From NCBI GenBank assembly GCA_963920765.1, contig OY987250.1, forward strand, positions 6,634,001-6,698,000: 64,000 bases of DNA, in the 5' to 3' direction. The notes beneath the pieces were generated by a model that saw nothing but the letters and a program-made list of their open reading frames with translations, had not been told where the DNA came from and ran no database searches. The translations under genes were made by a program, and so were the position numbers. Positions 1 through 12,510 of this stretch are shown piece after piece; position 1 is the stretch's first letter; each line of letters starts with the position of its first letter. Source of the stretch: Ulota crispa (Eukaryota; Streptophyta; Bryopsida; Orthotrichales; Orthotrichaceae).

Positions 1-89
1 TCTCTGTGAATAAGTTGCGGCCAAGCGGTGGAGGTCTCAACTTTGATTCCTACCGTGAAAGTAACTATTGAGTTTCTCTTTAAGTGTGC

Positions 90-376
90 AGTGGAGTTGC
101 TCTAATTAGGTTGCTTTACCTTAAAAAGTTATGTCATAACTCATTGTTTGGTCACTTAGAAGTCCATACAACTCTCTAAATATTAGAATTTCACATGATT
201 TATGACATGGATGTCACTAGTTTGTTTTTCTTGTAGTTATATTGTTGTCGCTAGATCCTTTAAAAACTATTTATTTTTGTAACTATTGATGAAAATTATT
301 GGAGTATGCATGAGTATTTGTATAATGTAAAGTGTTGAGAACTTAGTGTAAGGCAAATTAAATTAAATATTTAGTG
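90..376. mobile_element. MITE-like element, family X copy 1 (degenerate)
   Basis: The stretch is similar along its length to 34392-34658: both hold an AGGTTGC-TTACC block, a central block around CACTAGTTTGTNTTT, and a right side TTAGTGT-GGCAA. In the better-kept copy the ends are inverted repeats, so this is read as an older copy of the same non-autonomous DNA transposon. It has no coding capacity. Boundaries are approximate. Confidence 0.45.
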
Positions 377-2162
377 TACAATACATCAGTTTAAGACCGC
401 TTGGTAATACTTTAAAATAACCATGTCAAAAAGTAACATTTTTTTTTAATGCAGAGTATTTTTCAAGAAGCTCAAATTTGACCTTAGATATTTAGGAATC
501 AAAAATTTCTTTAAAACTGATTATTCAAATTGGATTCCAAACATGGTTTAAAAAAAATTAAATACTAAATCTAAGAACAAGACGTTTATAAACTTCAAAA
601 TATTGCTGACAATAAAGATCAACTCCAATGTTTGTAAAGATTCTTTTGCTTCACCCGTCAGTATTCTTCAATTCCCATCCTCAACTTGATTTTCTATGTG
701 TCCTGCACAATATTATCAGTTTCACCAGCTAACAATACACTAACTTCTGGTTTTACCTGAAAGTTAATCAACTCCATTATCTCTAAGTTTTGTTTGGTCT
801 TCAAAATGCTTCAGTGATGACTCGCAAATCATCAAAAATCAGATAGTGTTCTAACTGTTTGGCTTGGAGGCCCCATAACATTCAGTAGTCTGAAGAGAGG
901 CTGCCTTTCCCTCTCTTCAGGTATCATCCATGCATTTCATCATGACAAAAATAAAAACAAAACAAAAGTTTTTTTTTTTCTTTTGACATGGTTGGCCCTT
1001 ATATCGACGTATGTGCACTAAATTGAGCATCTCTTTCATAAACTCTTTAACAAATTCAACCAAGTATCCTCTTAGTTATTGATGGGTGTGGAATATTTCA
1101 CACTCTTTCATCCGGTTAGATGAAAGAGCGTGAAATATTCCACACTTTGCATTTAGAGGGAGGGTAGGGTAGGCCTGCTGAATGCTACTGAATGTTATGC
1201 CTGAGTACAGAGAATTTGAAATTCTAGTTATTAGGCTGTTCTGTTAGTAGTATTCCGGATATATATATATGTTTTCAAAGTAAGATAATGGTTTTGGAGG
1301 TCTGTGGAGAGTCAAGAGTTAACTTTTCCAAGGACAAGATTTATGGGTTGTAGATGGATAACTTTGCTATAGTGTTCTCTTATTTCTTTTAATTTCTCCT
1401 ATTTTATGGCTACGGTTGGAAACTTGGAATGTTTGGATAAAGAAACTTTTCAATGACTGCAACACATCGTGATGATGAACTTTGTACTTGACCTTCAAGT
1501 ACTCGTCCTAACGATTCGTTCACAGTTCACACTATGTCCCACGTCCCCAAGTCCCACTAAAGTCTCAAATCTGATAGGTCAAGAGTTTGAAAATTTGGAT
1601 GTATAGCTTCTCACTATGTTCCAAACAATGTTTGGGGAAATCCTCAACTGATGTACTGTTAGCCAGCGAAAAATGCCAAACAAACTCCATTAGTTCATAA
1701 AATACTCACACAAATCTAGTTATAATATGAACAGAGTCAATATTGGACCCCACAAGCAAAAATAATTCCGTTGAGTTGGCACACTATTGATTCGAGCCGG
1801 TGAAACTCAAAAAGCTCCCCAACTCTAATCCCAACCAAGACCCGGCTCACTTAGAAAGGCCTACATGGACTAGAGTTTGAAACCTTGGAGTCATGGTTGC
1901 ACACTATGTTTCAAATCCTAAACCACTCTCCAAAAATCTACATGGTTGGCAAAACAATGAACAGTACGACATCTAAAAAGCGGGATTTGCTCGAAGAGTT
2001 GGATAAAGCAAAAAGAAAAAGAAAAAGAAAAATCAAACTTGGGAGGGAAGTTCCAACACCTTGTTTGCGCAACACGTTCAATTTTCTTGAGATGTTTGTT
2101 TTGACTGCTTCTGACTTACAATGCACCACTATTGGGGATATGGAGTTGAACTAAGAAGTGGG
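377..2162. other. AT-rich intergenic DNA, no gene seen
   Basis: Only short ORFs without recognisable domains occur here. The lysine-rich ORF at 1885-2154 is low-complexity (KRKRKRK) and I do not accept it as a gene. The only structured piece is the hairpin at 1086-1145, listed separately. Confidence 0.6.
1086..1145. repeat. 60-bp near-perfect hairpin
   Basis: Two 27-base arms (1086-1112 and 1119-1145) are reverse complements with a single mismatch, separated by a 6-base loop. It could be a tiny foldback transposon remnant or a small RNA hairpin. Nothing nearby points to a host gene. Confidence 0.8.
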
Positions 2163-2568
2163 ATAAGGCGGAAGCACCCATACCCAATAATTTAAGCGAT
2201 TCTGCAACAAACTGCCAAGAGTTATGGGGCAACAAATATTTTTTCGTGTAGGAAGATAAGAAATGTTGGGATTGCAAATTTTTCATAATTTTATTTGCAA
2301 AACTCAAATTCTTGTGAACTAAGGGAGTCAAAAAGTACTTTGAAACCATTGCTGAACTCTAGACTCATGCAATTTTGATAATAGCCAAATCACTTTCTAC
2401 TCATTGTTTCTTTCTTCACGTTGGGACACGTGGCATGCCTTAAGTGGTCCCAACCTTGAAAAGGACTTAAGAACGCATTCCAAAGCACCTATCTCTGTTG
2501 AGATTGAAAATAGCCTACCCCATTGGTTGAATATGGGACGTTGTTAGTTATGGGTGCTTCCACCTTAA
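2163..2568. mobile_element. TTAA-flanked element, GGTGGAAGCACCCA-type ends (candidate)
   Basis: The left end reads ATAAGGCGGAAGCACCCATA. The right end, reverse-complemented, reads TTAAGGTGGAAGCACCCATA. The ends are therefore inverted repeats of about 20 bp bounded by TTAA (one end mutated to ATAA). A second element with the same ends lies at 11176-11638. The right TTAA (2565-2568) is also the left TTAA of the next element, as at 11635. Confidence 0.5.
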
Positions 2569-2812
2569 CCTCTAAAAAATGTTGGTGTATTGTATTCACT
2601 CTCTTATGTTATATATAGATGGGATATTTGAGTAGCACATGAATCCCATTGGAGTTGTAAATTTTAAGTCAAATCACAAACATGTTATTAGTCAACTAGG
2701 TTTATTTTGGGGAATTTTTTATTTTTGTCAGAAAGTCATTTCTTCAAGTACTAAATGATCTTCATATGAATACATGCAACACTTTTGGTAGGCAACATCC
2801 TTTAAGGGTTAA
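2565..2812. mobile_element. piggyBac-like MITE, family C copy 1
   Basis: The element is bounded by TTAA on both sides, with ends TTAACCTCTAAAAAATGTTG and, reverse-complemented, TTAACCCTTAAAGGATGTTG. Its whole length matches the reverse complement of 12511-12715, including the motifs for CAAAAGTGTTG, ACAACTCCAATG and CATGTGCTAC. It is 248 bp and non-coding. Confidence 0.75.
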
Positions 2813-2880
2813 TATGTGAACCGCCTCTAAGGCAACATCCTTTAAGGGTTAATATGTGAACCGCCTCTAAGGCAACATCC
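2791..2880. repeat. 40-bp tandem duplication of a transposon end
   Basis: A 40-bp unit starting GGCAACATCCTTTAAGGG is present 2.25 times. The unit contains the right terminus and TTAA of the family C element plus about 18 bp of flank, so the duplication arose after insertion. Confidence 0.9.
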
Positions 2881-5486
2881 TAGAGAAGCAACCAAGCAAG
2901 GGAATGTGAAAGAGAGGGTGGCGAGTGGCTTTCTCTCTATAGTTCCCCAAGGTCCAAGTCAGCCTGCAATAAATATAGCCAACGTACAGGAAACCTTGCA
3001 GTACACAAGAGCCCCATACGAGGACACGTAGCCATCATGACTCGAGCAAATTTCAAATTCAAATTCGGCTGAAGCATAACGAGGAGGCGAATAGACTTAA
3101 ATAGCATTAGCTGCATCGCACGCAAATTCAAATCCCGTTACCGTAGTTCAGCTTTCAAGTCTCTCCGGGCATCGTTTGTTGCGCCCTACACCCCTTGGAG
3201 TTTGAACTTTGAACTTTGAGCTGTGAAGTTTGAACTTCTCACGACACTCCTGACATGCAAAAAGTTGAGAGCCGTGCTCACAATTTGTGTTAACCACCCA
3301 CCTATGGTATTTACCTCGGTAATTAACGGGGAACTACTTGGAAATCAAAATTTCACTTCAAAATTACTGTTATAACAAACCTACCAATTAGGGCTTAGGT
3401 CCAAAGCAAGGTGGCTGACCCAAACTTTGGCATCAACCATAAGGAAGGGTGTTATTATTTTTTTTTGCTAGTGCCATCACATGTCATCTACATGCTTAGT
3501 TTGTTGTTACCACCACAAATTGCCTCCCACCATAATGGGCTTTTCACTGTCACTACTATTATACCAAAATAATAATAGCCTAGCAAGAAAGGTTCAAGTA
3601 AAGAACACTATTGTGAGGTTTGTGATCAAGGTTTTTTTAACTGACACAGATGGCAAAGTATGACTTCATGTCCACTTATCATAGGACAATTTTTTTGAGG
3701 GAAGACAAGTTACTAGTTGCATGACAGATTTGGCAAAAAATGTGTTAGTTAAAAAAACGCTTTGTGTGATCTCTTTGCCCTCTCCATCTTAGTATGGCCA
3801 TGTTTGCTGCTTATTGTCAAATGCTTCCCGTCATTATTGAGACACATTAGTATTGTCAACCTCCATGAGAAAAAGAATTTTGAATAAAAATGGTGAAGAG
3901 AGTAATGGACATGTGGCATGTGGTGTCACTAGCCAAACATTTGATTGGGGGTGGCAATAGCAAAATTGTGGTGGCAAGAGCCATATTCATAAAAAAACTC
4001 AACTTTAGAAAAAGATTCTCTTTTTATTCTCCCATACAATTGTGTATTCTTCTTCAAAGCCTTCTTAGGAGTATGCCTTAACATTCAATTATGAACATGT
4101 TATGTAAAGAGCCCTTTGTCATGTATTGTTAGGAACATCAATGTTTGGTAGCTCTTCTTCATTACCGTCTTATCTAGTCTCTCTTTCTTTGCTTCTAGTG
4201 ATATGGAATAGATTATGAGTGAACTACTAATTAGACCTAGGACTTAATGTTTATTACATTGTGTAAATATGGATTGCTATACATTATTCATCAAGTAGTT
4301 AGCACCAACATAAAAAAAAATGAAAGCTAGAAAGCACACACAAATACACACTCAATGATTAGATATAAAATCTAGGCACTCCAAGTAGTCAAGCAATCTC
4401 TCACTTTTCTCACAAGAGAATTCAATAGCTTAAGGCAAATTGAAAAAAGAGTTAATAACTAAAACAACATAAACAATAATAAACCTCTCTCTTTCAAACC
4501 CTCACAAAACTTGATTAGGCAAAGAATGCCAAACCAAGGAGAGAGTATCTACTATCAACCAAACCCTAATTGGTCCAAAAAGAAGTGCCAACTCAAATGA
4601 GGTGACAATGGCTCCAAACTCTCCCACTCAACTATAACATATATCATCCATATATGATGAACTACATCCAAAGTGACATAGTCTACAGTATCACATCTTG
4701 TGTGAGTTAGTGTAAAACTTATGAAACTAAATGTAGATACTTTGTTGATCAAATCCTAGATTACAATATGTGACTAGATTTAACATAATTGCTATTCCAA
4801 AAATATATATAGATAAAAAAAAGTGAAACTAACAATGTCACAATTTTTTTTTGTTGGCACACTTGGTAGTGTTTTTAGCAAATTGAGTTACTTATGAAAA
4901 TTACATTTTGGATCATTGGTACAGAGACTTTGCCACTAATTAATGTTGCCCATATAGTTGTTCCTTATATACCTACATTACAACAAGAAGATTACAACAA
5001 GACTAGGCTCTCAAATGGGTCTTGAGTAGTTGAGTCTTTCTCTTGTATTAATGATTTTAGATTCTTGTGAAGAGACTGCCACTTCATTAGCGTTTTGTTA
5101 TTTTAGATCTTGGAACGTGGAGAAATGATGGACAAAATAAAATTCAGATTTCCAAAGCATTTTAGTAGCTTATTTGCGCAAAGCAGGTACTTTGCCACGT
5201 GACGTGACACACACCCATTTGAAGGCCACATTCGTGCAATAGTATTCCTTAGCACATGATATCTCACACTTTGATGAATGTTTTAAAGGGATTTACATGA
5301 GTATTTGTACATATAACTTAGTAATATACTAGTATTGAGTGCATAGAAATGGTAGTGGATTTTCAAACTTGTTGTATTTGTGTTTTATATTGCATTCAAA
5401 CTTATTCATTTAGAAGATTACTTCTTCAAGGTTTGATCAAGGGTTTGATACTCCCTATAAGACTAGTATGTTCCGTGTCATATGGA
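2881..5486. other. AT-rich intergenic DNA, no gene seen
   Basis: No ORF with recognisable protein features. Around 3468-3500 and 3910-3935 there is an inverted copy of a short segment (GCTAGTGCCATCACATG against CATGTGGTGTCACTAGC), which hints at another degraded foldback element, but I could not define its ends. Confidence 0.5.
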
Positions 5487-5735
5487 CACTTGAGCTCTCA
5501 ATTTAGACTTGAGCTCTCAAACCAGGACTTGAGTTCTCACTTGAGCTCTCAAACCAAGACATGAGTTCTCACTTGAGCTCTCAAACCAAGACATGAGTTC
5601 TCACTTGAGCTCTCAAACCAAGACACGAGTTCTCACTTGAGCTCTCAATTTAGGACTTGATCTCATACTTGAGTTCTCAATTCAGGACTTGAGCTCATAC
5701 TTAAGTTCTCAATTCAGGACTTGAGCAATTGAGCG
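5487..5735. repeat. Minisatellite, TTGAGCTCTCAAACCAAGAC-type unit
   Basis: Six to eight imperfect units of about 32 bp, each made of two 16-bp half-units of the form ACTTGAGYTCTCA plus a variable part. The middle three units are nearly identical, so expansion was recent. Units are contiguous with no spacers, so this is not a CRISPR array. Confidence 0.85.
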
Positions 5736-5807
5736 CTTGCTTGACCAACAGACAAAGGTTTATTATCTAAAAAGCTAGATCTATTATTAGTATAGACTAG
5801 ATGTATG

Positions 5808-6444
5808 TTAACCCATAATTGCATGAGGTCTTTTTTTGAGCTTCTAGAAATTTGCTCTAAATTGAACAAAAGTCAACATTTTAATAACTTGTATCAATTT
5901 TTTGTAAATTGAAACCATACATATTCAAATTAGACATGTTAAAGATCACATAGGAAAAGAAAACACAACAATGTCACTTATGGATTGAAAGATTATAATG
6001 TTTGATCGTGAGGGTTTTAAAATTGCAAAAACAACTTGAAGTCAATCAATCCTCTTTTCACATGTTGAGTCTAAACATTGGTCACACAAAAAATGTAAGA
6101 TTATAGGACACAACATACATAACTCCAATCACTTTCTGACTTTTCAAAATCTCTTATACAAAAAATTTGAATGAATTTCTAATGTAAATTTTTTTCCAAG
6201 ATGTAGTGTATTTGTGGCTCATTTCCAAGAGCTCTCAACACAACATAAAGTCAAGAACCTTGCACAAAATCTTGAATACAAAAGTCGTAATCAATTTTTT
6301 ATAATCAGATTTTTAATGCTAATACTAGGCTTCAAAAAGAATAGCTCAAAAACCAAAATTATTAAAAATATCAACTTAGCTAGGTTTATTGAACTTAAAG
6401 GTATTGTCAACACCAAAATTTGGTGCCTTGGGCATAGGGGTTAT
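5808..6444. mobile_element. piggyBac-like MITE, family D copy 1
   Basis: Starts TTAACCCATAATTGC and ends GGTGCCTTGGGCATAGGGGTTAT (TTAA mutated to TTAT). It is similar along its length to 62019-62671 and, in reverse, to 11635-12299. Shared internal landmarks are GAAAGATTATAA, GACTTGAAGT and GAGCTCT or GATCTTC before CAAGATT. Non-coding. The 78-codon ORF at 6214-6450 is not maintained as a protein in the other copies. Confidence 0.8.
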
Positions 6445-7682
6445 GCCTAAAATTATGTCTATTCAATTCAAAACCTGCTTTTAAAATGAAGCTTCTGAAA
6501 CTGAATCTTCAAAATTTTAAAAAATGATTGTATTTTGAATTTAATAATTGTTTAACTTTTGCAATAAACTTATTCTGAAGTTGTCAATATTTAGAATTTA
6601 CGTGAATTTAGAAGAAAAAAAAAGATTCTAAGCTTCAATACCTTGTTTATCCTGCAACTTTTAAACATACATCTTCATTCCTTGTGTCAAAGGATATTTA
6701 TTTTCAGTGAATGTTATTGTGGAATGTTCATTAATATAGGTAATACGAAGCAAAACCAATTACTTGTTATAGCTAACCAAAATTTTGAAAATTACTTTTA
6801 GTTTTAGAGTTCTCACTTGCTCTGTAAAATTTCTAGTCAGTTGATCTACTATTGAAAATTGCAATCGGGATCATCATTTCTTGTCAACTAGGACCAACCG
6901 AGGTTCAAAGAGAAATTGGGCTCAACTAGCTTAGAATCCAGCTTTACAACTTCAAGTTGTGATCCCAAACTTCACTGGATATAAATCATACAATGTGGTA
7001 CTTCAAATTTTATCTAGTAAGCTTACAGTCTTTCTTTTCTGTCCTTGGTTTGCTTCGTTTCTTCTTCATTTCAATCAAAACCATCCATAATTTTGACCAT
7101 TCATATTCAATGCATAAGATTTTTGGGTTTATTTTGAACTTATTGGATTTACTTTTCATAAAATCATATCTAAGTAGGTAAAATGCAACAAAGTTTAACA
7201 TATCATGGCAAAATCAATTCATGAATGCTAACAAAAATTCAGTATATGGAAAGACATTACTGACATTCAACCATTGCAGTTTTCCAATGAACTCAACTTA
7301 TTGTAATAGTGGAACCATGCTAGTCTTGAATCCACCATATTCTTAAAAAACTGAAAATATCTAGATAAGATTCTTTCTAGGTAATACCCAAATAAAGGAA
7401 ATTTCTTTAAGTAAAAAGCCTTCCCTTAGTAATGAAGACATTACTTAAATTCAATGATTTTCGCTTACAAGTCAGTTAAAGCCTCTCGAATTTGGACTAT
7501 AAACTCCCAAACATGGGTTAGGATTATAAGAAACATCTCTCATCAGTCAACTGGTCATGCTTGAAAAAATAAAAATAAAAATCTAGTACCCTCATACACC
7601 TGAACTAATGCCAAGCTTTTTCACAGAGCCACATAACAAATAGTGTACTATGCACCATCTAAAGTTGACGAACTTTAAGTAC
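6445..7682. other. AT-rich intergenic DNA, no gene seen
   Basis: Short ORFs on both strands around 6993-7201 overlap each other and are rich in codons expected from AT-rich noise. No repeats of note. Confidence 0.5.
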
Positions 7683-7790
7683 AACTAATAATTTAGGTAC
7701 TACCGATAATATTTCGTACTGCTAATAATTTAGGTACTACCGATAATATTTCGTACTGCTAATAATTTAGGTACTACTAAGCTTACTGAT
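7683..7790. repeat. 37-bp tandem repeat, about 2.5 units
   Basis: The unit TAATAATTTAGGTACTACCG plus a further 17 bp (GATAATATTTCGTACTGC) is repeated head to tail, the first two copies almost identical and the third truncated. Confidence 0.85.
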
Positions 7791-9811
7791 AATTTGAATT
7801 TCTGAGCCAACAATGAAAAATGGCCCAAAAAGGCTCGCTGCATTATTATATAAGTACGCTCATATCTTTTTTGTCATACTCTTCCATAATATCACATCTT
7901 TTGTTTCTTAAAAGATGGAGTGGAACTTGTACTCTCAATCTAAAATCCACTTTTTAATGCTGCATTTGTTGCATTTTTTGCATTTGTTGCATTTGTACTT
8001 GATATGTTACAAACAATGAGTTCAACAAATATTGGATGGATTTCAAATTACCCTCATGTCCCTTGCCATATCAAAAATTTAGTTTCATAGTGAGTATTTT
8101 ATATGCAACAACTAAGTTATTAGTTGTCACAATGTTTCACAGCAACATGTGTAATCATGTACATTTTAGGAGTTGTTGATCACTTTTGAGACAAATATTA
8201 CATTGTGTACTTGTGTTGGTTCTTTGCTGTGAAATGCGTTTTGTATGTATGAAAAGAAGGGAAAAAGAAAGTTATTATTTATACCCAAGCCTATGATCTC
8301 CATTGTTTTAGTCCATTATTTCAAGTTTCAATAGTGATTGTGAAAATTTTGAAATCATGGTTTATATGAAGCAAAAGACAAAAATTTGTAGCTTAAAAAC
8401 ACATAATCATTGTGCAAAAGTTAAATTGTTTTTGTTTTCACTCTTTTTTACTATTATATTTTGAAATCTAGATTTAGTAGGGTAAACATCAAACGTGAAG
8501 GGAAATAATAATCAACCACAAAGCATAAAGATACACCATGTATTACAATACTCACTCATTGTTACTAATTAATTGCTTTTGGTCATTGTTCCATATTTGA
8601 AATTTATTTCTAACTTTGTTACACAAATAGGTGCACTTCTTACATTTTCAAGGCGTAATAAAGAATATTATTTCTAGCATATTGTTGATTAACTATGGTC
8701 AAAATGATATCATTTTACTTCTTTGTTATTTGAAATCAAGTCTTCAAATCTGTCACGATCAACAATTTCAGTGCATAAAATCTATAGAGAGTCATTGTCC
8801 TTTACAATTACATAAAAACACTTCCACTTACATGCATAACATTCATCATATATGTTGATCACTGATTTGAACATCACTATCCAACTAACTTCATAAAAGA
8901 TAATTAGATTTGGTGAACTACAACTTTTAATAAAGCCATTATATGTTTAGTAATCAAAATCAAGGTGAATACCTATGCCAAAAAAGACAAATAAATAGCA
9001 TCTCATTAAATGAAAAATAAAATTAAAAAAAAAAACAAATATTACTTTGAATACACGTGATTCAAATGCATAATCAACATTGTTTACAAAACTCAATTCA
9101 TGTTTGCACTCTTGTTGGTTATTTTAGCATGTCATCAAGAGATCCAACAAAATGGGAATGTTTGCATTTCCATACTATGTCATTTGTCCTTTGTTATTTA
9201 GAGCAAGTTGTTTTTTCACTAGCTCCTTTTTGTTCCAACCAACCACTAAATCCCTTTGTTTAGTGTTTTGAGTATGCAACATACTTTAACTCTACACATT
9301 CTTGTACTTGCTTAATGCTTTTCAACATTCCAAGTACTTTTTGGTCTCAACTGACAATTTGAGCTAGCAATATTTTTAAAATTACTTTGTCATGGTAGTC
9401 CTTACCACATATACACTTCATTCCACATAATCCATACTTAATAGTACTGTTGAATGTATTTTGCATTTATAAGTTCCAAGGCTCTTCTTGAACTTTGGAT
9501 GAGTCCCATGGTTTTACACAAATTGTTTTCCTTTTTGTGTGGTTTTGGGTAGTAATTTATCTACTCTTACCAATTCTCATCCAACAAATTCTTTGAACAA
9601 ATGAGGTACAAACTTATCACAAACCTTTTTGTAAAAGGTGGGTCCATTATAAAATTTAAGCATTGTAACCCAGCATCTTCTTTGAACTCCCCTTTGCCTC
9701 CCTTTTGAGTTTTTTATTTTATTTTTTATTTATTTATAATAATAATAATAATTTCAAATAACCTATAAATGGGTCCCTTGCACCACAACAACATGCTTTA
9801 TACCCCTTGCC

Positions 9812-9842
<31 letters not shown>

Positions 9843-10643
9843 TCTTTGTCATTGTGGATATTGGCTTTCTTAATTGTTATGAAAAAACTATTCACGATTT
9901 TCTTCAATATCAGAATTTCTTCCACTATTAAGAATTATACCTAGATAATGCAAATTTCCTTTATTGTGAAAAGAGATAAATTTCTTAAAATTATTTTACT
10001 AAATTCTCAACATAGAAGAAAATGAGCAACTTTGGTTATTGTTGAGTCAATGTGAATACAATCTGTCTTTTAGTAAATGAAGACAAGTATTTTACTTTCA
10101 AGAGACATGCTACACTTGGAATATGTTGCTACCAACCATTTGCAAATCAAGGGTGCATAAAGGGTCAACAAATTAAATTAGGGTTGTAATGGAGTTTTAC
10201 AAGGGAGTGGGCCAAAAATAAGTTAGAGAAAAAAAGTATCTGCTTGGGGAAAAAAGGCAAATATAAAATAAGAATGAGGTGTGGGTGAGAAGGAAGCAAG
10301 TGGGCCTTCTTACCATATCTCTCACCAAGGAACCAAGAAAGTTGTGAGGGATAGGTTTTGGGGTGTTCTTGAGCTTTAACATTGATATTTTGCCGTTGTC
10401 CCTTTCCAACCATTTTTTCACGTGCCTATTCCAAAAAATTCTTTAAAATGAAAATCCAATAGTTTTTTACGTTCAAAGTATCACAAGGTTTTTTTTGTTT
10501 TGCGTTTTCACTAGCTAACAATACACTAATTGCCTCTCACTAAGAAAGAGCCTTTGGGCCACTTCATATTTGGGCCAAGGCCCAATTTGGAATTGGCCCT
10601 ATTCACAATCCATGAGGTCATCATGTGATTTAAACATTTAGTT
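7791..10643. other. AT-rich intergenic DNA with simple repeats
   Basis: No gene recognised. Contains TTTGTTGCA-type low complexity near 7965-8000, ATA/TTA triplet runs near 9725-9755 and an (ATTT)n microsatellite at about 9808-9842. Confidence 0.5.
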
Positions 10644-10901
10644 AACTACAAGAAAAAGGGCCATTTTTGACAAAGGATTTTGATTACAAAAAAGACTAAC
10701 ACGACTAAAACTAATTGACTAGTCAATATGACCACATGTAGTCATAAATAATTTAATTAGTCATGAATAATTTAATTTATGACTACATGTAGGCATAAAT
10801 TAAACCACTTGACTGATACTAGACTAGTCAAATAGTCTCAGTAGTTGTATTGTTTTGGTAGTCAAAATCCTTAATCAAAAATGGCCCTTTTTCTTGTAGT
10901 G
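10644..10901. mobile_element. CACTA-type non-autonomous element
   Basis: The right end, reverse-complemented, reads CACTACAAGAAAAAGGGCCA, the classic terminus of plant CACTA (En/Spm) transposons. The left end is the same with the first base changed to A. A 3-bp GTT duplication flanks both sides (10641-10643 and 10902-10904), the length expected for CACTA. At 258 bp it has no coding capacity. The interior contains a further palindrome around GACTACATGTAG. Confidence 0.88.
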
Positions 10902-11175
10902 GTTAAGTTCTAATATAAAGTCAATATGCCCATTCTTAGATTAAGAAATTGGGCCTATGTTCTTGATCTGGATACATGCATTTTAACAACTCAACTTTTT
11001 TGGCTTGGTCTTGATTTTTGGTGTCAAAAATTTGTCACATATGTAACCAAGTTATTCAGTAATACTAATTGGGCCAAATCTTACGACTCAATTCAACATA
11101 TTGAGCAATCCCATGAGTGCATTCTAATTAGGGGTAAAATTGGGACAACAATTGAGCCCTAACACAAAGTGGCCC

Positions 11176-11638
11176 TTAAAGTAGAAGCACTCAAAAGAGA
11201 AACTAGTAGTTTAGCGACATCTATGAATAAACCTAAAGATAAATGCTCTTGCACCCAAACAAGACACTCATGCACCCAAACAAGACACGCATGCACCCAA
11301 ACCAGACACACAAGCACCTAGACTAGACACACATGCACCCAAACTAGATACACAAGTTAACATAAGGGAACAAAAAATGCGTAGGTGGCGGTTCATGATT
11401 GGGTGTGACATGGTCTTTTTGTTGTTGCTTTTTCAGGGGTTTAGTGTCCACAATAGGTCAATCTAGGGAGTTACCTCCAACAATTTGTAATTTATTCATA
11501 TGATTTCACAAAATTCTAGAAACAATCTTGCTTGCATCTTTACCCATTTCCTAACAAGCGCATGCTAGTACATTCTCAAAAGACCCTCCAAATTACCACA
11601 TCTAAGGTAAGTGCCACTTTTGGGTGCTTCTACCTTAA
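11176..11638. mobile_element. TTAA-flanked element, GTAGAAGCACYCAAAAG-type ends (candidate)
   Basis: The left end TTAAAGTAGAAGCACTCAAA and the reverse-complemented right end TTAAGGTAGAAGCACCCAAA match at 18 of 20 positions. The ends resemble those at 2163-2568, but the interiors differ. The right TTAA is shared with the adjoining family D element. Confidence 0.55.
11248..11356. repeat. 21-bp tandem repeat, about five units
   Basis: Unit ATGCACCCAAACAAGACACA repeated head to tail with point differences, lying inside the candidate element 11176-11638. Confidence 0.85.
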
Positions 11639-12299
11639 CCTCTAAATGCCCAAGGCACCACATTTTGGTGCAGACAATATTTTGAAGTTCAATAAAACCT
11701 AACCAAGTTGCTATTTTTAGTATACATTATTTTAGAATTATTCCTTTTGAAGTCTAGTTTTAGCATCAAAAACCCAATTTTGAAATATATTGATTTTGAA
11801 TTTTCTATTCAAGATTTGTGCAAGGGTGTCCATTGCAATCTTGACTTTTTTAGTGTTAAGAGCTCATGAAAATGAGCCTCAAATACACTAGATCTTGGAG
11901 AAAAATTCACATTAGAAATTCATTTTAAAAAATTGTAAAAGGGGTTTTGAAAAGTTGTAAATGGATCAGAGTTATGTATGTTAAGTCCTTTAACCTCATA
12001 TTTTTTGGTGACCAACATTTTAGAACTGACATTTGTAAAGAGGATTGAAAGACTTGAAGTCATTTTTGCAGTTTTAATACCCTCTTGATCTAACATTATA
12101 ATCTTTCAATCCATAAGTGGTATTGTTGTGTTTTCTTTTCCTATGTGATATTTAACATACCTAGTTTGAATTTGTACAATTACAATTAAAAAAAATTTGA
12201 TACAACTTATCAAAATGTTGGCTTATTGTTCAGTTTAGAGAAAATTCCTAGAAGCTCAAAAAAGAAGCTAAAAAAAGGCCTTGGGCATTTAGGGGTTAA
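11635..12299. mobile_element. piggyBac-like MITE, family D copy 2 (reverse)
   Basis: Starts TTAACCTCTAAATGCCCAAG and ends CTTGGGCATTTAGGGGTTAA, so the terminal repeats pair almost perfectly for 20 bp. The interior is the reverse complement of family D copies at 5808 and 62019. Both flanking TTAA sites are shared with neighbours: 11635-11638 with the preceding element and 12296-12299 with family B copy 1. Confidence 0.88.
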
Positions 12300-12455
12300 C
12301 CCTTAAACGTCCCAAATGCCCTCTGTGGCCATATGTTTGAGTGCAGAGTGTACAACTACGTATATTAGGGAACTCGGCTTTTAATCTGTTTTTAGTGCAG
12401 TATTATATGAAATCATATCCATAAGTCTGGATCCTGAGGGCCGTTCAGGGGTTAA
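12296..12455. mobile_element. piggyBac-like MITE, family B copy 1
   Basis: Bounded by TTAA with ends TTAACCCTTAAACGTCCC and, reverse-complemented, TTAACCCCTGAACGGCCC. It is 160 bp and non-coding. The left part resembles family B copy 2 at 19223 (AACGTC-C, GGCCCTCT, CCRTATG, TATACAAC). Confidence 0.75.
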
Positions 12456-12510
12456 ATGTGCAAAAAAGTGAACCTGGATTGAATGTAAGCTTAGTAGGAA
12501 GCGGGGCAAA

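Noticed and set aside
1885..2154. Lysine/arginine-rich 89-codon ORF
   Set aside because: Basic run comes from an AGAAAA simple-sequence tract. Opposing ORFs overlap it and no family is recognisable.
5487..5735. Possible CRISPR-like array
   Set aside because: Units are contiguous without unique spacers, and the host is a plant nuclear genome. It is a minisatellite.
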